Source: JAKAXS01 sp965279065 (GTDB taxonomy: Bacteria > Pseudomonadota > Alphaproteobacteria > Rhizobiales > Hyphomicrobiaceae). From it: a stretch of 64,000 nt of DNA. The notes under the pieces were generated by a model. That model was not told the DNA's origin and searched no databases. It saw nothing but the letters and a program-made list of their open reading frames with translations. A program made the position numbers and the translations under genes. Shown here piece after piece: positions 52,055 to 60,442 of the stretch (position 1 is its first letter; each line of letters opens with the position of its first letter). The stretch spans positions 1,984,001-2,048,000 of the forward strand of contig OZ257134.1 of the NCBI GenBank assembly GCA_965279065.1. The letters are read 5' to 3'.

Positions 52055-53239
52055 ATGAATGATCTGACCCCCGTCAAGACCCAGGATGCCAACGAGGTCC
52101 TGCAGTCGTGCGGTCGCGCACCCGTTGGACTTCTTGCCGAGCTGACGCACAAGTGCCCGCTGCAGTGCCCCTACTGCTCCAACCCGGTCGAGCTTGAGCG
52201 TGCCAACACCGAACTGACGACCGCCGAATGGCAGAGCGTGATGCGTCAGGCCGCCGACCTCGGCGTGCTGCAGATCCATCTTTCCGGTGGCGAACCCACG
52301 GCCCGCCGCGACCTTGAGGATATCGTCCAAGTCGCCTCGGAAGTCGGCCTCTACACCAACCTCATCACCGCCGGCGTCCTGCTGACGAAGGAGCGCCTGG
52401 CCAAGCTCAAGGAACTGGGCCTCGATCACGTTCAGCTATCCATCCAGGACGTCGACGACGCCAACGCGGAACGCATCTCCGCCTACAAGGGCGGTTTGCA
52501 GAAAAAGCGCGACCTCGGCCGTTGGGTCAAAGAACTCGACATGCCGCTGACGGTCAACGCGCCACTGCACCGCGCCAACATCGAGAACCTGCCGAACATC
52601 ATCGACTTCGCCGTCGAACTGGGTGCTGGCCGAATCGAGGTCGCACACGTTCAGTATTATGCCTGGGCTCTGAAGAACCGCGCGGCGCTGATGCCGTCGC
52701 GAGCACAGGTCATCAAGACGGCGCATATCGTCGAGGAGGCCAAGGCACGCCTCAAGGGCATCATGACGTTCGACTTCGTCGTTCCCGACTACTACGCCAA
52801 GACGCCGAAACCCTGCATGGGAGGTTGGGGCCGGGGCATCATGAACGTGACGCCGTCGGGCCGCGTCCTCCCCTGCCACGCCGCCGAGAGCCTGCCCGGC
52901 CTCGAGTTCGACAACGTGCGCGACAAGACGCTGCGCGAGATCTGGATCAACGGCCAGGCGTTCCAGAAGTATCGCGGTTTCGAATGGATGCAGGAACCCT
53001 GCCGCACCTGCCCGAAGAAGGAGTTCGACTACGGTGGCTGCCGTTGCCAGGCCTTCGCCATGACCGGCGATGCGACCAATACCGATCCAGCCTGCTCGCT
53101 CTCGTCGGTTCACAAGGAATTCGTGCAGATCGCCGAGGAAGCGTCAAAGCAGGACGCTCCTGAGTTTGTCTATCGCCGTATGGGAGCTGGCGGCCCCCCG
53201 AAAGTGAAGGTCACTGGTCCGGCTTCCGTCAAAGCCTAA
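52055..53239 (+). CDS. pqqE: Radical SAM enzyme PqqE
   Basis: PqqE uses S-adenosylmethionine to join Glu and Tyr in PqqA. The 394-residue protein has the [4Fe-4S] cluster motif CPLQCPYCSNP at about 31-41, the LSGGEPTARRDLEDI segment for SAM binding, and a C-terminal SPASM domain with CHAAESLPGLEF, CRTCPKKEFDYGGCRCQ. The start at 52055 has GGAG about ten bases upstream. It closes the pqqABCDE set; no pqqF peptidase was seen in the window. Confidence 0.97.
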   Translation: MNDLTPVKTQDANEVLQSCGRAPVGLLAELTHKCPLQCPYCSNPVELERANTELTTAEWQSVMRQAADLGVLQIHLSGGEPTARRDLEDIVQVASEVGLYTNLITAGVLLTKERLAKLKELGLDHVQLSIQDVDDANAERISAYKGGLQKKRDLGRWVKELDMPLTVNAPLHRANIENLPNIIDFAVELGAGRIEVAHVQYYAWALKNRAALMPSRAQVIKTAHIVEEAKARLKGIMTFDFVVPDYYAKTPKPCMGGWGRGIMNVTPSGRVLPCHAAESLPGLEFDNVRDKTLREIWINGQAFQKYRGFEWMQEPCRTCPKKEFDYGGCRCQAFAMTGDATNTDPACSLSSVHKEFVQIAEEASKQDAPEFVYRRMGAGGPPKVKVTGPASVKA

Positions 53240-53396
53240 TCCCCGGGCTCAGGTTTTGTCTCGCGGCGACGCACCATGCCGTTGGTGCGTCAATTCATTT
53301 CATGTTCAGCTCCGTACTGCGACGATGCGTGTGCGTCTTCGAGCTGCTAGGATGGACGCGTCGTTCGACGAAAATAGTCTCGGGAGGTTACGCTCA

Positions 53397-53771
53397 ATGA
53401 AAAAATTGGCACTGGCCATCGGCGCCGTGCTGGCACTGCCAGCCGTCGCCTCGGCGCAAGACGCAGAGAAGGGCAAGGCGGTATTCAATACCTCCTGCAA
53501 AGCTTGCCATGACGCAGGCGAAGGCGGCGGCAAAGTCGGGCCCGGTTTGAAAGGGATCGTCGGCGCAAAAGCCGGCACGCATCATCCGGAATACGCCTAC
53601 TCTGCTCCGATGAAGGCTTCAGGTCTGACGTGGGACGAAGCCACGTTGGACAAATATCTGGGTGACTGGGCAAAAAAGACGGTACCCGGCACGCTCATGA
53701 ATTTCCCCGGCGTAAAGGATGAGGCCAAGCGCAAGGATCTCATCGCCTATCTGAAGTCCACCGGGGGTTAA
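53397..53771 (+). CDS. Periplasmic class I cytochrome c, copy 1
   Basis: From the ATG at 53397 (GGGAGGT site) the protein has 124 residues with a signal peptide ending at VASA. The mature protein binds one haem through CKACH, and GTLMNFPG supplies the likely axial methionine. It belongs to the small soluble class I cytochromes. Its position after pqqE suggests it carries electrons from a PQQ-dependent dehydrogenase toward the terminal oxidase, like cytochrome cH; this is inference. A longer in-frame start would hide the signal peptide. A clear terminator follows. Confidence 0.92.
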   Translation: MKKLALAIGAVLALPAVASAQDAEKGKAVFNTSCKACHDAGEGGGKVGPGLKGIVGAKAGTHHPEYAYSAPMKASGLTWDEATLDKYLGDWAKKTVPGTLMNFPGVKDEAKRKDLIAYLKSTGG

Positions 53772-53797
53772 ACGCCACCGCCGATGTCCACCGAGGA

Positions 53798-53824
53798 GGG
53801 CCAGGCATCGACCTGGCCCTTTTC
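53798..53824 (+). terminator. Rho-independent terminator after cytochrome c copy 1
   Basis: GGGCCAGG (53798-53805) and CCTGGCCC (53812-53819) form an eight-pair stem with a six-base loop followed by TTTTC. It separates the two cytochrome genes into independent transcripts. Confidence 0.85.
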
Positions 53825-54050
53825 GTATCTGCAAGACACTATCCGTAAGCGTCCAAATGCAAATGAGACGAATACTGTATAATTTTGCGAAGCAGCATCG
53901 CTGCGAAAGCATTGATGATGCTGACGACGCAAGCTGACCGAGACAACGCTGTCTATCTATTTGAATTATTCCAAATGTCGCACCTCCCAAACTTCCTGCT
54001 CAATGTTATCATTAGCTTGTCGTTCGACTAAGACCTCGGGAGGTAACACC

Positions 54051-54425
54051 ATGTTGAAGTGGGCATTGGCAGTTGGCGCTGTGCTGGTTCTTCCAGCCGT
54101 CGCCTCTGCCCAGGATGCAGAAAAAGGTAAGGCGGTGTTCAACACCTCCTGCAAGGCTTGCCATGATGCTGGCGAAGGCGGCGGAAAAGTCGGCCCTGGC
54201 TTGAAGGGTGTTGTCGGTGCCAAGTCGGGCACGCATCACCCTGAATACGCGTACTCTGCCGCCATGAAAGGCGCCGGTCTGACGTGGGACGAGGCCACGC
54301 TGGACAAGTATCTCTCCGACTGGGCCAAAAAGACGGTTCCAGGCACTCTGATGAACTTCCCGGGCATCAAGGACGAGGCCAAGCGCAAGGATCTCGTCGC
54401 ATATCTGAAGAGCACGGGCGGCTAA
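54051..54425 (+). CDS. Periplasmic class I cytochrome c, copy 2
   Basis: The ATG at 54051 with a GGGAGGT site begins a signal peptide ending at VASA and a mature cytochrome with CKACH and GTLMNFPG. By my hand alignment it differs from copy 1 at 8 of 104 mature positions, nearly all conservative, so it is a recent tandem duplicate. The DNA between the copies is unlike, apart from the last 30 or so bases before each start (CGTTCGAC and CTCGGGAGGT), so the duplication included a short leader. It has its own terminator. Different control of the copies is plausible. Confidence 0.92.
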   Translation: MLKWALAVGAVLVLPAVASAQDAEKGKAVFNTSCKACHDAGEGGGKVGPGLKGVVGAKSGTHHPEYAYSAAMKGAGLTWDEATLDKYLSDWAKKTVPGTLMNFPGIKDEAKRKDLVAYLKSTGG

Positions 54426-54462
54426 TTGCTGCTCCTTGTCACTGTTGCTGCTAGCCGACTAC

Positions 54463-54502
54463 AGAAGGGTCAGATGCTTCGGGCATCTGGCCCTTCTTTT
54501 TG
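54463..54502 (+). terminator. Rho-independent terminator after cytochrome c copy 2
   Basis: AGAAGGGTCAGATGC pairs with GCATCTGGCCCTTCT around a TTCG-type loop and is followed by TTTT. The stem lies between the cytochrome gene and the convergent folK gene, whose stop is nine bases further on. Confidence 0.9.
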
Positions 54503-54510
54503 TTGAAGCA

Positions 54511-55011
54511 CTACTCGTCGTAGGGTTCGACGCCAGTACGCTCGATTCTCGACAGGTGAGCCGACACGGTGCGTCCGGAGATCACCAGGTCCGGCGCGAT
54601 CTCCGCCAGCGGCACAAGAACGAAAGCGCGTTCCAAGGTGCGCGGATGCGGCACGATCAGGTCGGGCTCGTCGATCGCCTCGCCACGGAACCAGATCACG
54701 TCGAGATCAATGACGCGCGGTCCCCAATGGATCTCGCGCACACGCTTCAGCTCTCTCTCCACCGCCTGACAGCGATCCAGCAAATCGTGCGCCGGCAGCT
54801 TGGTGCTCACGGTGATGCACGCGTTGACGAACCAGTCTTGCTCGAGGAGACCCCATGGCGGCGTGCGATAGTCGCCGGATCGCGCCACCAGCACGACGGC
54901 ATCATCAGCGGTCAGTACCGAGATCGCACGCGCAATGTTGCCAGCCTTGTCCCCGATGTTGGAGCCAAGTGAAATGACGGCATCGAAGGCCAATCCCGCC
55001 GCTGCTGCCAT
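54511..55011 (-). CDS. folK: 2-amino-4-hydroxy-6-hydroxymethyldihydropteridine pyrophosphokinase
   Basis: FolK activates hydroxymethyl-dihydropterin with ATP for coupling to a benzoate unit. The 166-residue protein has VISLGSNIGDKAGNI, YRTPPWG, WGPRVIDLDVIWF with the metal-binding aspartates, and HPRTLERAFVLVPLAEIAP. Its position next to pcd and the H4MPT operon, with no folP or folB nearby, suggests it may serve H4MPT as well as folate synthesis. The downstream convergent neighbour is a cytochrome gene. Confidence 0.93.
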   Translation of the reverse strand: MAAAAGLAFDAVISLGSNIGDKAGNIARAISVLTADDAVVLVARSGDYRTPPWGLLEQDWFVNACITVSTKLPAHDLLDRCQAVERELKRVREIHWGPRVIDLDVIWFRGEAIDEPDLIVPHPRTLERAFVLVPLAEIAPDLVISGRTVSAHLSRIERTGVEPYDE

Positions 55012-55023
55012 TGCCAGACTTTC

Positions 55024-55401
55024 TCAATCGTATTTGACGTAGGCAAAGCGCATGTCCGACTCTGGCGTACCCTCGAGTTCGTTGTCTTCCTTGCCCGGCT
55101 GCCAATGCACGACGTCCTCGATCTTCTTGGCGAGCGCCAGATCCTTGCCGGTGATGCCCTTGGCCGAATGCGTCATCAACCGCACCTCAACCCAGGCGTA
55201 CGACAAGGTCATATCGGGGTGATGCCAAGCCGCCTCGGCAAGATGTCCGACCGTGCTAACAACCATCAGCGTGCTCTTCCAACTCGCAGTCTTGTAGGTA
55301 CGGCGAATCCAGCCGTCCTCGAGTTTCCATTGCGGCAGGTTCGCCTTGAGCCAGCTCTCGACCTCTGCCGGCTCCATGGCTTTTTCACGAGGGGTGCTCA
55401 T
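55024..55401 (-). CDS. pcd: Pterin-4a-carbinolamine dehydratase family protein
   Basis: The 125-residue protein fits the PCD/DCoH pattern: EAAWHHPDMTLSYAWVEVRL followed by THSAKGITGKD, which includes the two active-site histidines. In animals it recycles the cofactor of aromatic hydroxylases; methylotrophs have it in H4MPT gene clusters, where it is thought to act in pterin synthesis. No hydroxylase gene is nearby, which supports the H4MPT link. It starts 111 bases from the divergent orf4 gene and is followed by folK. Confidence 0.9.
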   Translation of the reverse strand: MSTPREKAMEPAEVESWLKANLPQWKLEDGWIRRTYKTASWKSTLMVVSTVGHLAEAAWHHPDMTLSYAWVEVRLMTHSAKGITGKDLALAKKIEDVVHWQPGKEDNELEGTPESDMRFAYVKYD

Positions 55402-55512
55402 CTTGCTCTCTCCTGAACTTTAAGGGACATTATGGGCCTTGCCCGAGCGCAGCGACCCGGCGCATGTGAACACATATGCCGGAGCCGCCGGACGAAGGAA
55501 AGCCTGAGACTG

Positions 55513-56481
55513 ATGCCCACACTCGAGACGAACGCCATTCGCGTCATCGCGCCTGCGCGGCTGCACCTGGGCTTCCTCGATCTGAACGGCGGTCTGGGCC
55601 GCCGCTACGGCAGTATCGGGCTGGCCGTCGACAGACCGGCGACCGAACTCGTCCTCCAACCCTCCGATGTGCTGAGCGCCAGCGGCGCCGAGCGGGAGCG
55701 GACCAAGGGCCTGGTGCAGCGTTTCGCCAAACATTTCGCCATCCCCGATACTTTCGCCGTACACGTTGAAAATGCCATTCCGGCTCATGCCGGTCTCGGC
55801 TCGGGAACGCAGCTGGCGCTGGCCACGGGTGCGGCAATCATGCGCGCGGCCGGCCGCGCGCATGATGCACGATCTCTGGGCGAACTCGTCGACCGCGGCG
55901 CTCGCTCCGCCATCGGCATGGCCTCCTTCACAGACGGCGGCTTCATCATCGACGGCGGCCGCGGCGAGGCCGATCGTGCACCACCGGTCATCGTTCGTAC
56001 TCCATTCCCTGAAGCATGGCGCGCGCTCCTCGTCCTCGACAAGACGGCTGTTGGCGTACACGGGGACCGGGAGACGAAGGCCTTCGCGGCTCTTCGGGAA
56101 TTTCCGCTGACGACGTCCGCCCACCTTTGCCACCTTACTCTGCTCCGTCTTCTCCCGGGCCTCGTTGAACAAGATCTGTCGTTGTTCGGCAGCGCGTTAA
56201 CCGAGATTCAGCAACTCGTCGGCGGGCATTTTGCCGGCGCCCAGGGCGGCGGCATCTGGAGCAGCCAAAACGTCGGCCGGCTGATCCACCGCATGGGCAA
56301 ACTCGGCGCAAAAGGCCTGGGGCAGAGTTCTTGGGGCCCCACCGGCTTCGCGTTCGTCGATAGCCAAGATGCGGCGAACAAGCTCTTTCATACTTTAGGC
56401 GAAGAGGCTAAGGGGTTGGGCCTCGAAATCTTGATTGTTCGCGGACGTAACTCCGGGGCACAAATTTTTACCGACCACTAA
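55513..56481 (+). CDS. orf4: Beta-ribofuranosylaminobenzene 5'-phosphate synthase
   Basis: This enzyme joins 4-aminobenzoate (or 4-hydroxybenzoate) and PRPP with loss of CO2, the committed step of methanopterin synthesis. The 322-residue protein is a GHMP-fold member: VIAPARLHLGFLDLNG at its N-terminus and IPAHAGLGSGTQLALATG as the phosphate loop. HFAGAQGGGIWSSQNVG lies in the C-terminal half. The ATG at 55513 is used; the longer frame from 55432 lacks conserved features. It opens the operon orf4-mtdB-orf5-mch-orf7-orf17-fae and is divergent from pcd. Confidence 0.92.
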   Translation: MPTLETNAIRVIAPARLHLGFLDLNGGLGRRYGSIGLAVDRPATELVLQPSDVLSASGAERERTKGLVQRFAKHFAIPDTFAVHVENAIPAHAGLGSGTQLALATGAAIMRAAGRAHDARSLGELVDRGARSAIGMASFTDGGFIIDGGRGEADRAPPVIVRTPFPEAWRALLVLDKTAVGVHGDRETKAFAALREFPLTTSAHLCHLTLLRLLPGLVEQDLSLFGSALTEIQQLVGGHFAGAQGGGIWSSQNVGRLIHRMGKLGAKGLGQSSWGPTGFAFVDSQDAANKLFHTLGEEAKGLGLEILIVRGRNSGAQIFTDH

Positions 56482-56529
56482 CAAGCAAGACGCTGCGTCG
56501 AGCGGCGCCAACCCAAGGGATCCACGACG

Positions 56530-57429
56530 ATGACTGACGCGACGCCAATTCTGCATATGCTGGCCCCGCAGAAGCATATGAGCCCGTTCGACGTGAACAT
56601 GGCCGCAGATGCTGGCTACAAGGTCATCGTCCCTTACATTAATGTCGCGCTCGAAGAGGTCGGCCCACTGGTGCAGGATGCTATCTTCTCGCGCCCGCCC
56701 GACTATGGCGTTCGCACCGGCTTCTTCATGGGCGGCAAGGACGCCATCCTCGCGCTCGACATGATGGATGCGGCTGCCAAGGCCATGGTGCCGCCCTTCC
56801 AGTGCTCCGTCTTCGCCGACCCGGCCGGCTCGTTCACGACCGCCGCCGCAATGGTCGCCTGTGTCGAACGTCAGCTGAAGCAGAAGTTCAATCGCGACTG
56901 GAAGGGCACGAAGGTCGCCGTGTTCGGCGCCACCGGCGTCGTCGGCTTCGCCTCCTCGATCATCTCCGCGCTCGAAGGCGCTGACGTCACGCTCGTCGCC
57001 CATCGCGGTGTCGATCGGGTGGTGAAGTCCGCAGCGGTCTCCAAGGAACGTTTTGGCGTCGACCTGAGGGCCGTTGCCGGTGAAACCGAGGAGCAGAAAC
57101 GCGACATCATCGCCAATGCCGAAGTGATCTTCGCCGCCGCTGCAGCTGGCGTGCGCGTGGTCTCGGCGGAGCACATGGCAGGCGCCAAGAACCTGCTCGT
57201 GATTGCTGACGTCAACGCCGTTCCCCCGCCCGGCGTGGATGGTATGGAACTGTTCATGGACGGTGACAGGCTGCCCAACAGCAATGTCGTCGGCATCGGC
57301 CCGCTCGCCATCGGCGACGTCAAGTACAAGACCGAGTCCGGCCTGTTCAAACAGATGCTGTCGTCCAAGGAGCCGGTTGCTCTCGACTTCCGTCACGCTT
57401 TCGCTCTGGCGCGGCAGCTCACGACTTGA
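56530..57429 (+). CDS. mtdB: NAD(P)-dependent methylene-H4MPT dehydrogenase
   Basis: MtdB oxidises methylene-H4MPT to methenyl-H4MPT, the second step of formaldehyde oxidation after Fae. The 299-residue protein opens ILHMLAPQKHMSPFDVNMA and has the Rossmann fold VAVFGATGVVGFASSI at about residues 138-153, with TLVAHRGVDRV after strand two for cofactor choice. VIADVNAVPPPGVDGME follows. It accepts NAD or NADP in studied relatives. The stop TGA overlaps the TTG start of the next gene. Confidence 0.96.
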   Translation: MTDATPILHMLAPQKHMSPFDVNMAADAGYKVIVPYINVALEEVGPLVQDAIFSRPPDYGVRTGFFMGGKDAILALDMMDAAAKAMVPPFQCSVFADPAGSFTTAAAMVACVERQLKQKFNRDWKGTKVAVFGATGVVGFASSIISALEGADVTLVAHRGVDRVVKSAAVSKERFGVDLRAVAGETEEQKRDIIANAEVIFAAAAAGVRVVSAEHMAGAKNLLVIADVNAVPPPGVDGMELFMDGDRLPNSNVVGIGPLAIGDVKYKTESGLFKQMLSSKEPVALDFRHAFALARQLTT

Positions 57430-58574
57430 CGGAAAGGTCCGTCCTTATTGCCTCCTACTCCGGGCGGGCGCTGGCAGCGTCCGCCCGTCGTGCTGGGTAC
57501 GTGCCCCTCGTCGTCGACGCGTACGGCGACACCGACACGCGCGCCGCCGTAGCGGCCATCCGCTGCCTTCCAGACGCCGTCGTTCACGGCTTCCGCGCCA
57601 CGCCACTCCTCGCCGCCCTGGCCGAAATCGAATCTGCCAACGATGACGAGCCGATTGGTCTCATGCTCGGCGCCGGTTTCGAAGACACGCCGGGCCTGAT
57701 CGAAACACTGGCCCAACACTACACCTTGCTCGGCTGCTCACCCCAAACCGTGCGCCGCTGTTCCGAGCCCAAGGATTTGTTTGGCCTGCTCGCGCACCTC
57801 GGTGTCCCGCATCCCGAGACGAGCCTGACGCCCCCCGCAGATGGGACTGGATGGCTCTCGAAACTCGCCGGAGGCAGCGGCGGCACCCACATCGCCCGCT
57901 GCACCCGCCACCCCACGGCCATGCCGCATCGCTATTTCCAGCGCGCCGTTCGCGGCGAGGCGATCTCGGCCTTGGGCATCACCTCCGACAAAGGCACCGC
58001 TTTCGCCTTCTCGCGCCAATGGGTCAGCCCCGCGCCGCGCCGGCCCTTTCGCTACGGTGGCGCCGTCGGCAATATTGAGATCGACTGCGAGCTGGAAGCC
58101 CGCCTCGTCGACACCATGCTGGCGCTATGCGAAGCCCTGAAGCTCGTCGGCCTTGTCTCGTTCGACTTTGTCGTCGACGCGGGCGAGCCGCTGCTCGTCG
58201 ATGTCAATCCGCGACCCGGTGCGACGCTTGACGTGCTCGATGATACCAGCGGCACGTTGTTCAAGGCCCACCTGGTCGCCGCTGCCGGCGAGGATCCCAT
58301 CGACGTGCTGCAAGACGGCTGGGCACCCGCGACCGTCGCCGCCGCCTACCTCTACGCCGACCATGGCCCGCTGACGGTGCCCCCGATCGCCTGGCCCGAG
58401 TGGTCCGCCGATCGTCCTGCACCCGGCACGGTCATCGACCATCACGCTCCGCTCGCCACCGTGATCGCCGAAGCCGCAACCCCGGACGCCGCGGAAGCCC
58501 TGTGCCGCGAGCGCCTGTCCGCGCTCGAACAGATGCTGTATCAAAACCAAAAATCGGAGGACGCCTCGCCATGA
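57426..58574 (+). CDS. orf5: ATP-grasp protein, H4MPT cluster (Orf5)
   Basis: The 382-residue protein carries an ATP-grasp domain: LLGCSPQTVRRCSEPKDLFG at the start, KLAGGSGGTHIAR as the glycine-rich loop, and VDVNPRPGATLDVLDD as the metal-binding segment. Its N-terminal region resembles a pre-ATP-grasp domain (VLIASYSGRALAASARRAGY). The reaction is not known; genes of this family are needed for the H4MPT pathway in Methylobacterium. The start is a TTG sharing bases with the mtdB stop, and no strong ribosome-binding site is seen, so it is probably translated by coupling. Confidence 0.88.
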   Translation: MTERSVLIASYSGRALAASARRAGYVPLVVDAYGDTDTRAAVAAIRCLPDAVVHGFRATPLLAALAEIESANDDEPIGLMLGAGFEDTPGLIETLAQHYTLLGCSPQTVRRCSEPKDLFGLLAHLGVPHPETSLTPPADGTGWLSKLAGGSGGTHIARCTRHPTAMPHRYFQRAVRGEAISALGITSDKGTAFAFSRQWVSPAPRRPFRYGGAVGNIEIDCELEARLVDTMLALCEALKLVGLVSFDFVVDAGEPLLVDVNPRPGATLDVLDDTSGTLFKAHLVAAAGEDPIDVLQDGWAPATVAAAYLYADHGPLTVPPIAWPEWSADRPAPGTVIDHHAPLATVIAEAATPDAAEALCRERLSALEQMLYQNQKSEDASP

Positions 58575-59536
58575 ACAAGCAATCGAGCCCGAGCGTATCG
58601 GCCTATTCCGCGCGCATCGTCGACAGCATCGTCGCTGACGCGGCGGCTCTGCGCTGCGCCGTCTCGACGGGCGAAGCCGGCGAGCGTCTCATCGACCTTG
58701 GCGCCAATGTACTGGGCGGCCTCGAGGCCGGTCGCCGCCTCGGCGAAGTCTGCATGGGCGGCCTCGGCACCGTCACGATCACCAGCGCCTCAGGCCTGCC
58801 CAACTGGCCGCTCGGCGTTGTCGTGCACTCCACCAACCCCGTCATCGCCTGCCTCGGCAGCCAGTACGCCGGCTGGACCATCACCGAAGAGGACAGCGGC
58901 TTCTTTGCCCTCGGCTCCGGCCCCGCCCGCGCCCTCTCGCGCGTGGAAGAGCTCTTCGGCGAACTTGGCTACGTCGACAGCCACAAGAAGACCGCCCTCG
59001 TCATCGAAGGCGACAAGGCCCCGCCATCGTCCGTCTCGAAGAAAGTCGCGTCCGCCTGCAACGTCGATCCCAGCGACCTGACGATCCTCTTCGCCCCCAC
59101 GGGCAGCCTCGCCGGCACTGTGCAGATTGCCGCCCGCGTGCTTGAAGTCTCGCTGCACAAGGCACACGCCCTCCACTTCAACCTGGAGAACATCGTGGAT
59201 GGCTACGGCGTGGCACCGCTCGCCCCGCCCGTGCCCGACTTCGTCAAGGCCATGGGCCGCACCAACGATGCCATCATCTACGGTGGCCGCATCCAGCTCT
59301 TCGTCAAGGGCTCCGACGACGACGCCAAAAAGCTCGCCGACAACCTGCCCTCCTCGACGTCAAGCGCCTACGGCAAGCCGTTCGCCGAGATCTTCTCGGA
59401 GGTCGCCGGCGATTTCTACAAGATCGACGCCATGCTCTTCAGCCCGGCCCTTGTGACGGTCTCCAACCTCGACACCGGCCGCTCCTTCCACGCCGGCAAG
59501 CTCGCCCCCGAAATCGTCGAAGCCAGCTTCGCTTAG
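58571..59536 (+). CDS. mch: Methenyl-H4MPT cyclohydrolase
   Basis: Mch hydrolyses methenyl-H4MPT to formyl-H4MPT. The 321-residue protein contains VSTGEAGERLIDLGANVLGG, CMGGLGTVTITSA, HSTNPVIACLGSQYAGW and LNLENIVDGYG-like FNLENIVDGYGVAPLAPP, plus the Asn/Asp-rich GRTNDAIIYGGR typical of this enzyme. The start at 58571 overlaps the orf5 stop (ATGA) and has a GGAGGA site. A much longer frame to 58400 is an artefact inside orf5. Confidence 0.97.
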   Translation: MNKQSSPSVSAYSARIVDSIVADAAALRCAVSTGEAGERLIDLGANVLGGLEAGRRLGEVCMGGLGTVTITSASGLPNWPLGVVVHSTNPVIACLGSQYAGWTITEEDSGFFALGSGPARALSRVEELFGELGYVDSHKKTALVIEGDKAPPSSVSKKVASACNVDPSDLTILFAPTGSLAGTVQIAARVLEVSLHKAHALHFNLENIVDGYGVAPLAPPVPDFVKAMGRTNDAIIYGGRIQLFVKGSDDDAKKLADNLPSSTSSAYGKPFAEIFSEVAGDFYKIDAMLFSPALVTVSNLDTGRSFHAGKLAPEIVEASFA

Positions 59537-59539
59537 CCC

Positions 59540-60442
59540 ATGACCGCTTTCCGCATCGTTCTGTTCGTCGAGGAGGAAGGCGGCGACTGGCACAGCAAAC
59601 GTCTGGCCAAAGCCATGGAAGCGCGTGGTGCAACCGTGGTCGTCACGACGCTGACGCGCTGCGCCTTCGACACGACAATTCCGAGCGGCCTCGACATTCC
59701 CGGCTTTGACGGCGAGTTGCCGGACGGCGCATTCGTACGTTCGATCTCGGCCGGCGGCCTGGAGCAGATCACGTTCCGCCTCGGCATCCTGCACGCGCTG
59801 CGATTTAACGGCGTCCGCGTCTGGAACGATGCCCGCGCCATTGAACGCTGTGTCGACAAATCGACCGCGACCTTCTTATTCCGCAGGTCCGGCTTGCCGA
59901 CGCCGCAGACCCGCGTCGTTGAGGGTTCCGCCGCCGCTCAGGCGCACGCGGAGACAATGGACCGGCCCCTCGTCGTCAAGCCGCTCTTCGGCAGCCAGGG
60001 CAACGGCATCATGAAGGCCGCAACCGCCGCCGAGCTTCCTCCACCGGAGACGATGGGTCAGGTCTACTATATGCAGCCTTACCTGCGCGCCAGCGACGCC
60101 ACCGAGTTCGAGGACTGGCGCGTGTTCGTCTCGTGCGGCCGGATCCTCTCAGCCATGGTTCGCAAATCCAATTCCTGGATCACCAATGTCCACCAGGGCG
60201 CCGCTCCCGTGGCGCATCTGCCGAGCTACGAAATGCAGCGTCTGGCTTTGGCCGCGACGAATGTCGTGGGCGCCGACTACGCCGGCGTTGACCTCATTCG
60301 TGCCCCCGACGGTGAACTCCTCGTGCTGGAGATCAATTCCAATCCCGCCTGGAAAGGCCTGCAAAGCGTGACCGACGTGGAAATCGCCGATACGCTCGCC
60401 GACGACTTCCTCACTGCGCTTCGCTCGAGCCCCCGCCGATGA
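59540..60442 (+). CDS. orf7: RimK-like ATP-grasp ligase, H4MPT cluster (Orf7)
   Basis: The 300-residue protein belongs to the RimK family of ATP-grasp amino acid ligases. It has RCVDKSTATFLFRRSGLPTP, VVKPLFGSQGNGIMKA as the glycine-rich loop and LLVLEINSNPAWKGLQ as the metal-binding segment. In methanogens a related enzyme (MptN) adds glutamate to H4MPT; a similar side-chain ligation is probable here but is inferred from family and context. It begins three bases after mch and overlaps orf17. Confidence 0.88.
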   Translation: MTAFRIVLFVEEEGGDWHSKRLAKAMEARGATVVVTTLTRCAFDTTIPSGLDIPGFDGELPDGAFVRSISAGGLEQITFRLGILHALRFNGVRVWNDARAIERCVDKSTATFLFRRSGLPTPQTRVVEGSAAAQAHAETMDRPLVVKPLFGSQGNGIMKAATAAELPPPETMGQVYYMQPYLRASDATEFEDWRVFVSCGRILSAMVRKSNSWITNVHQGAAPVAHLPSYEMQRLALAATNVVGADYAGVDLIRAPDGELLVLEINSNPAWKGLQSVTDVEIADTLADDFLTALRSSPRR

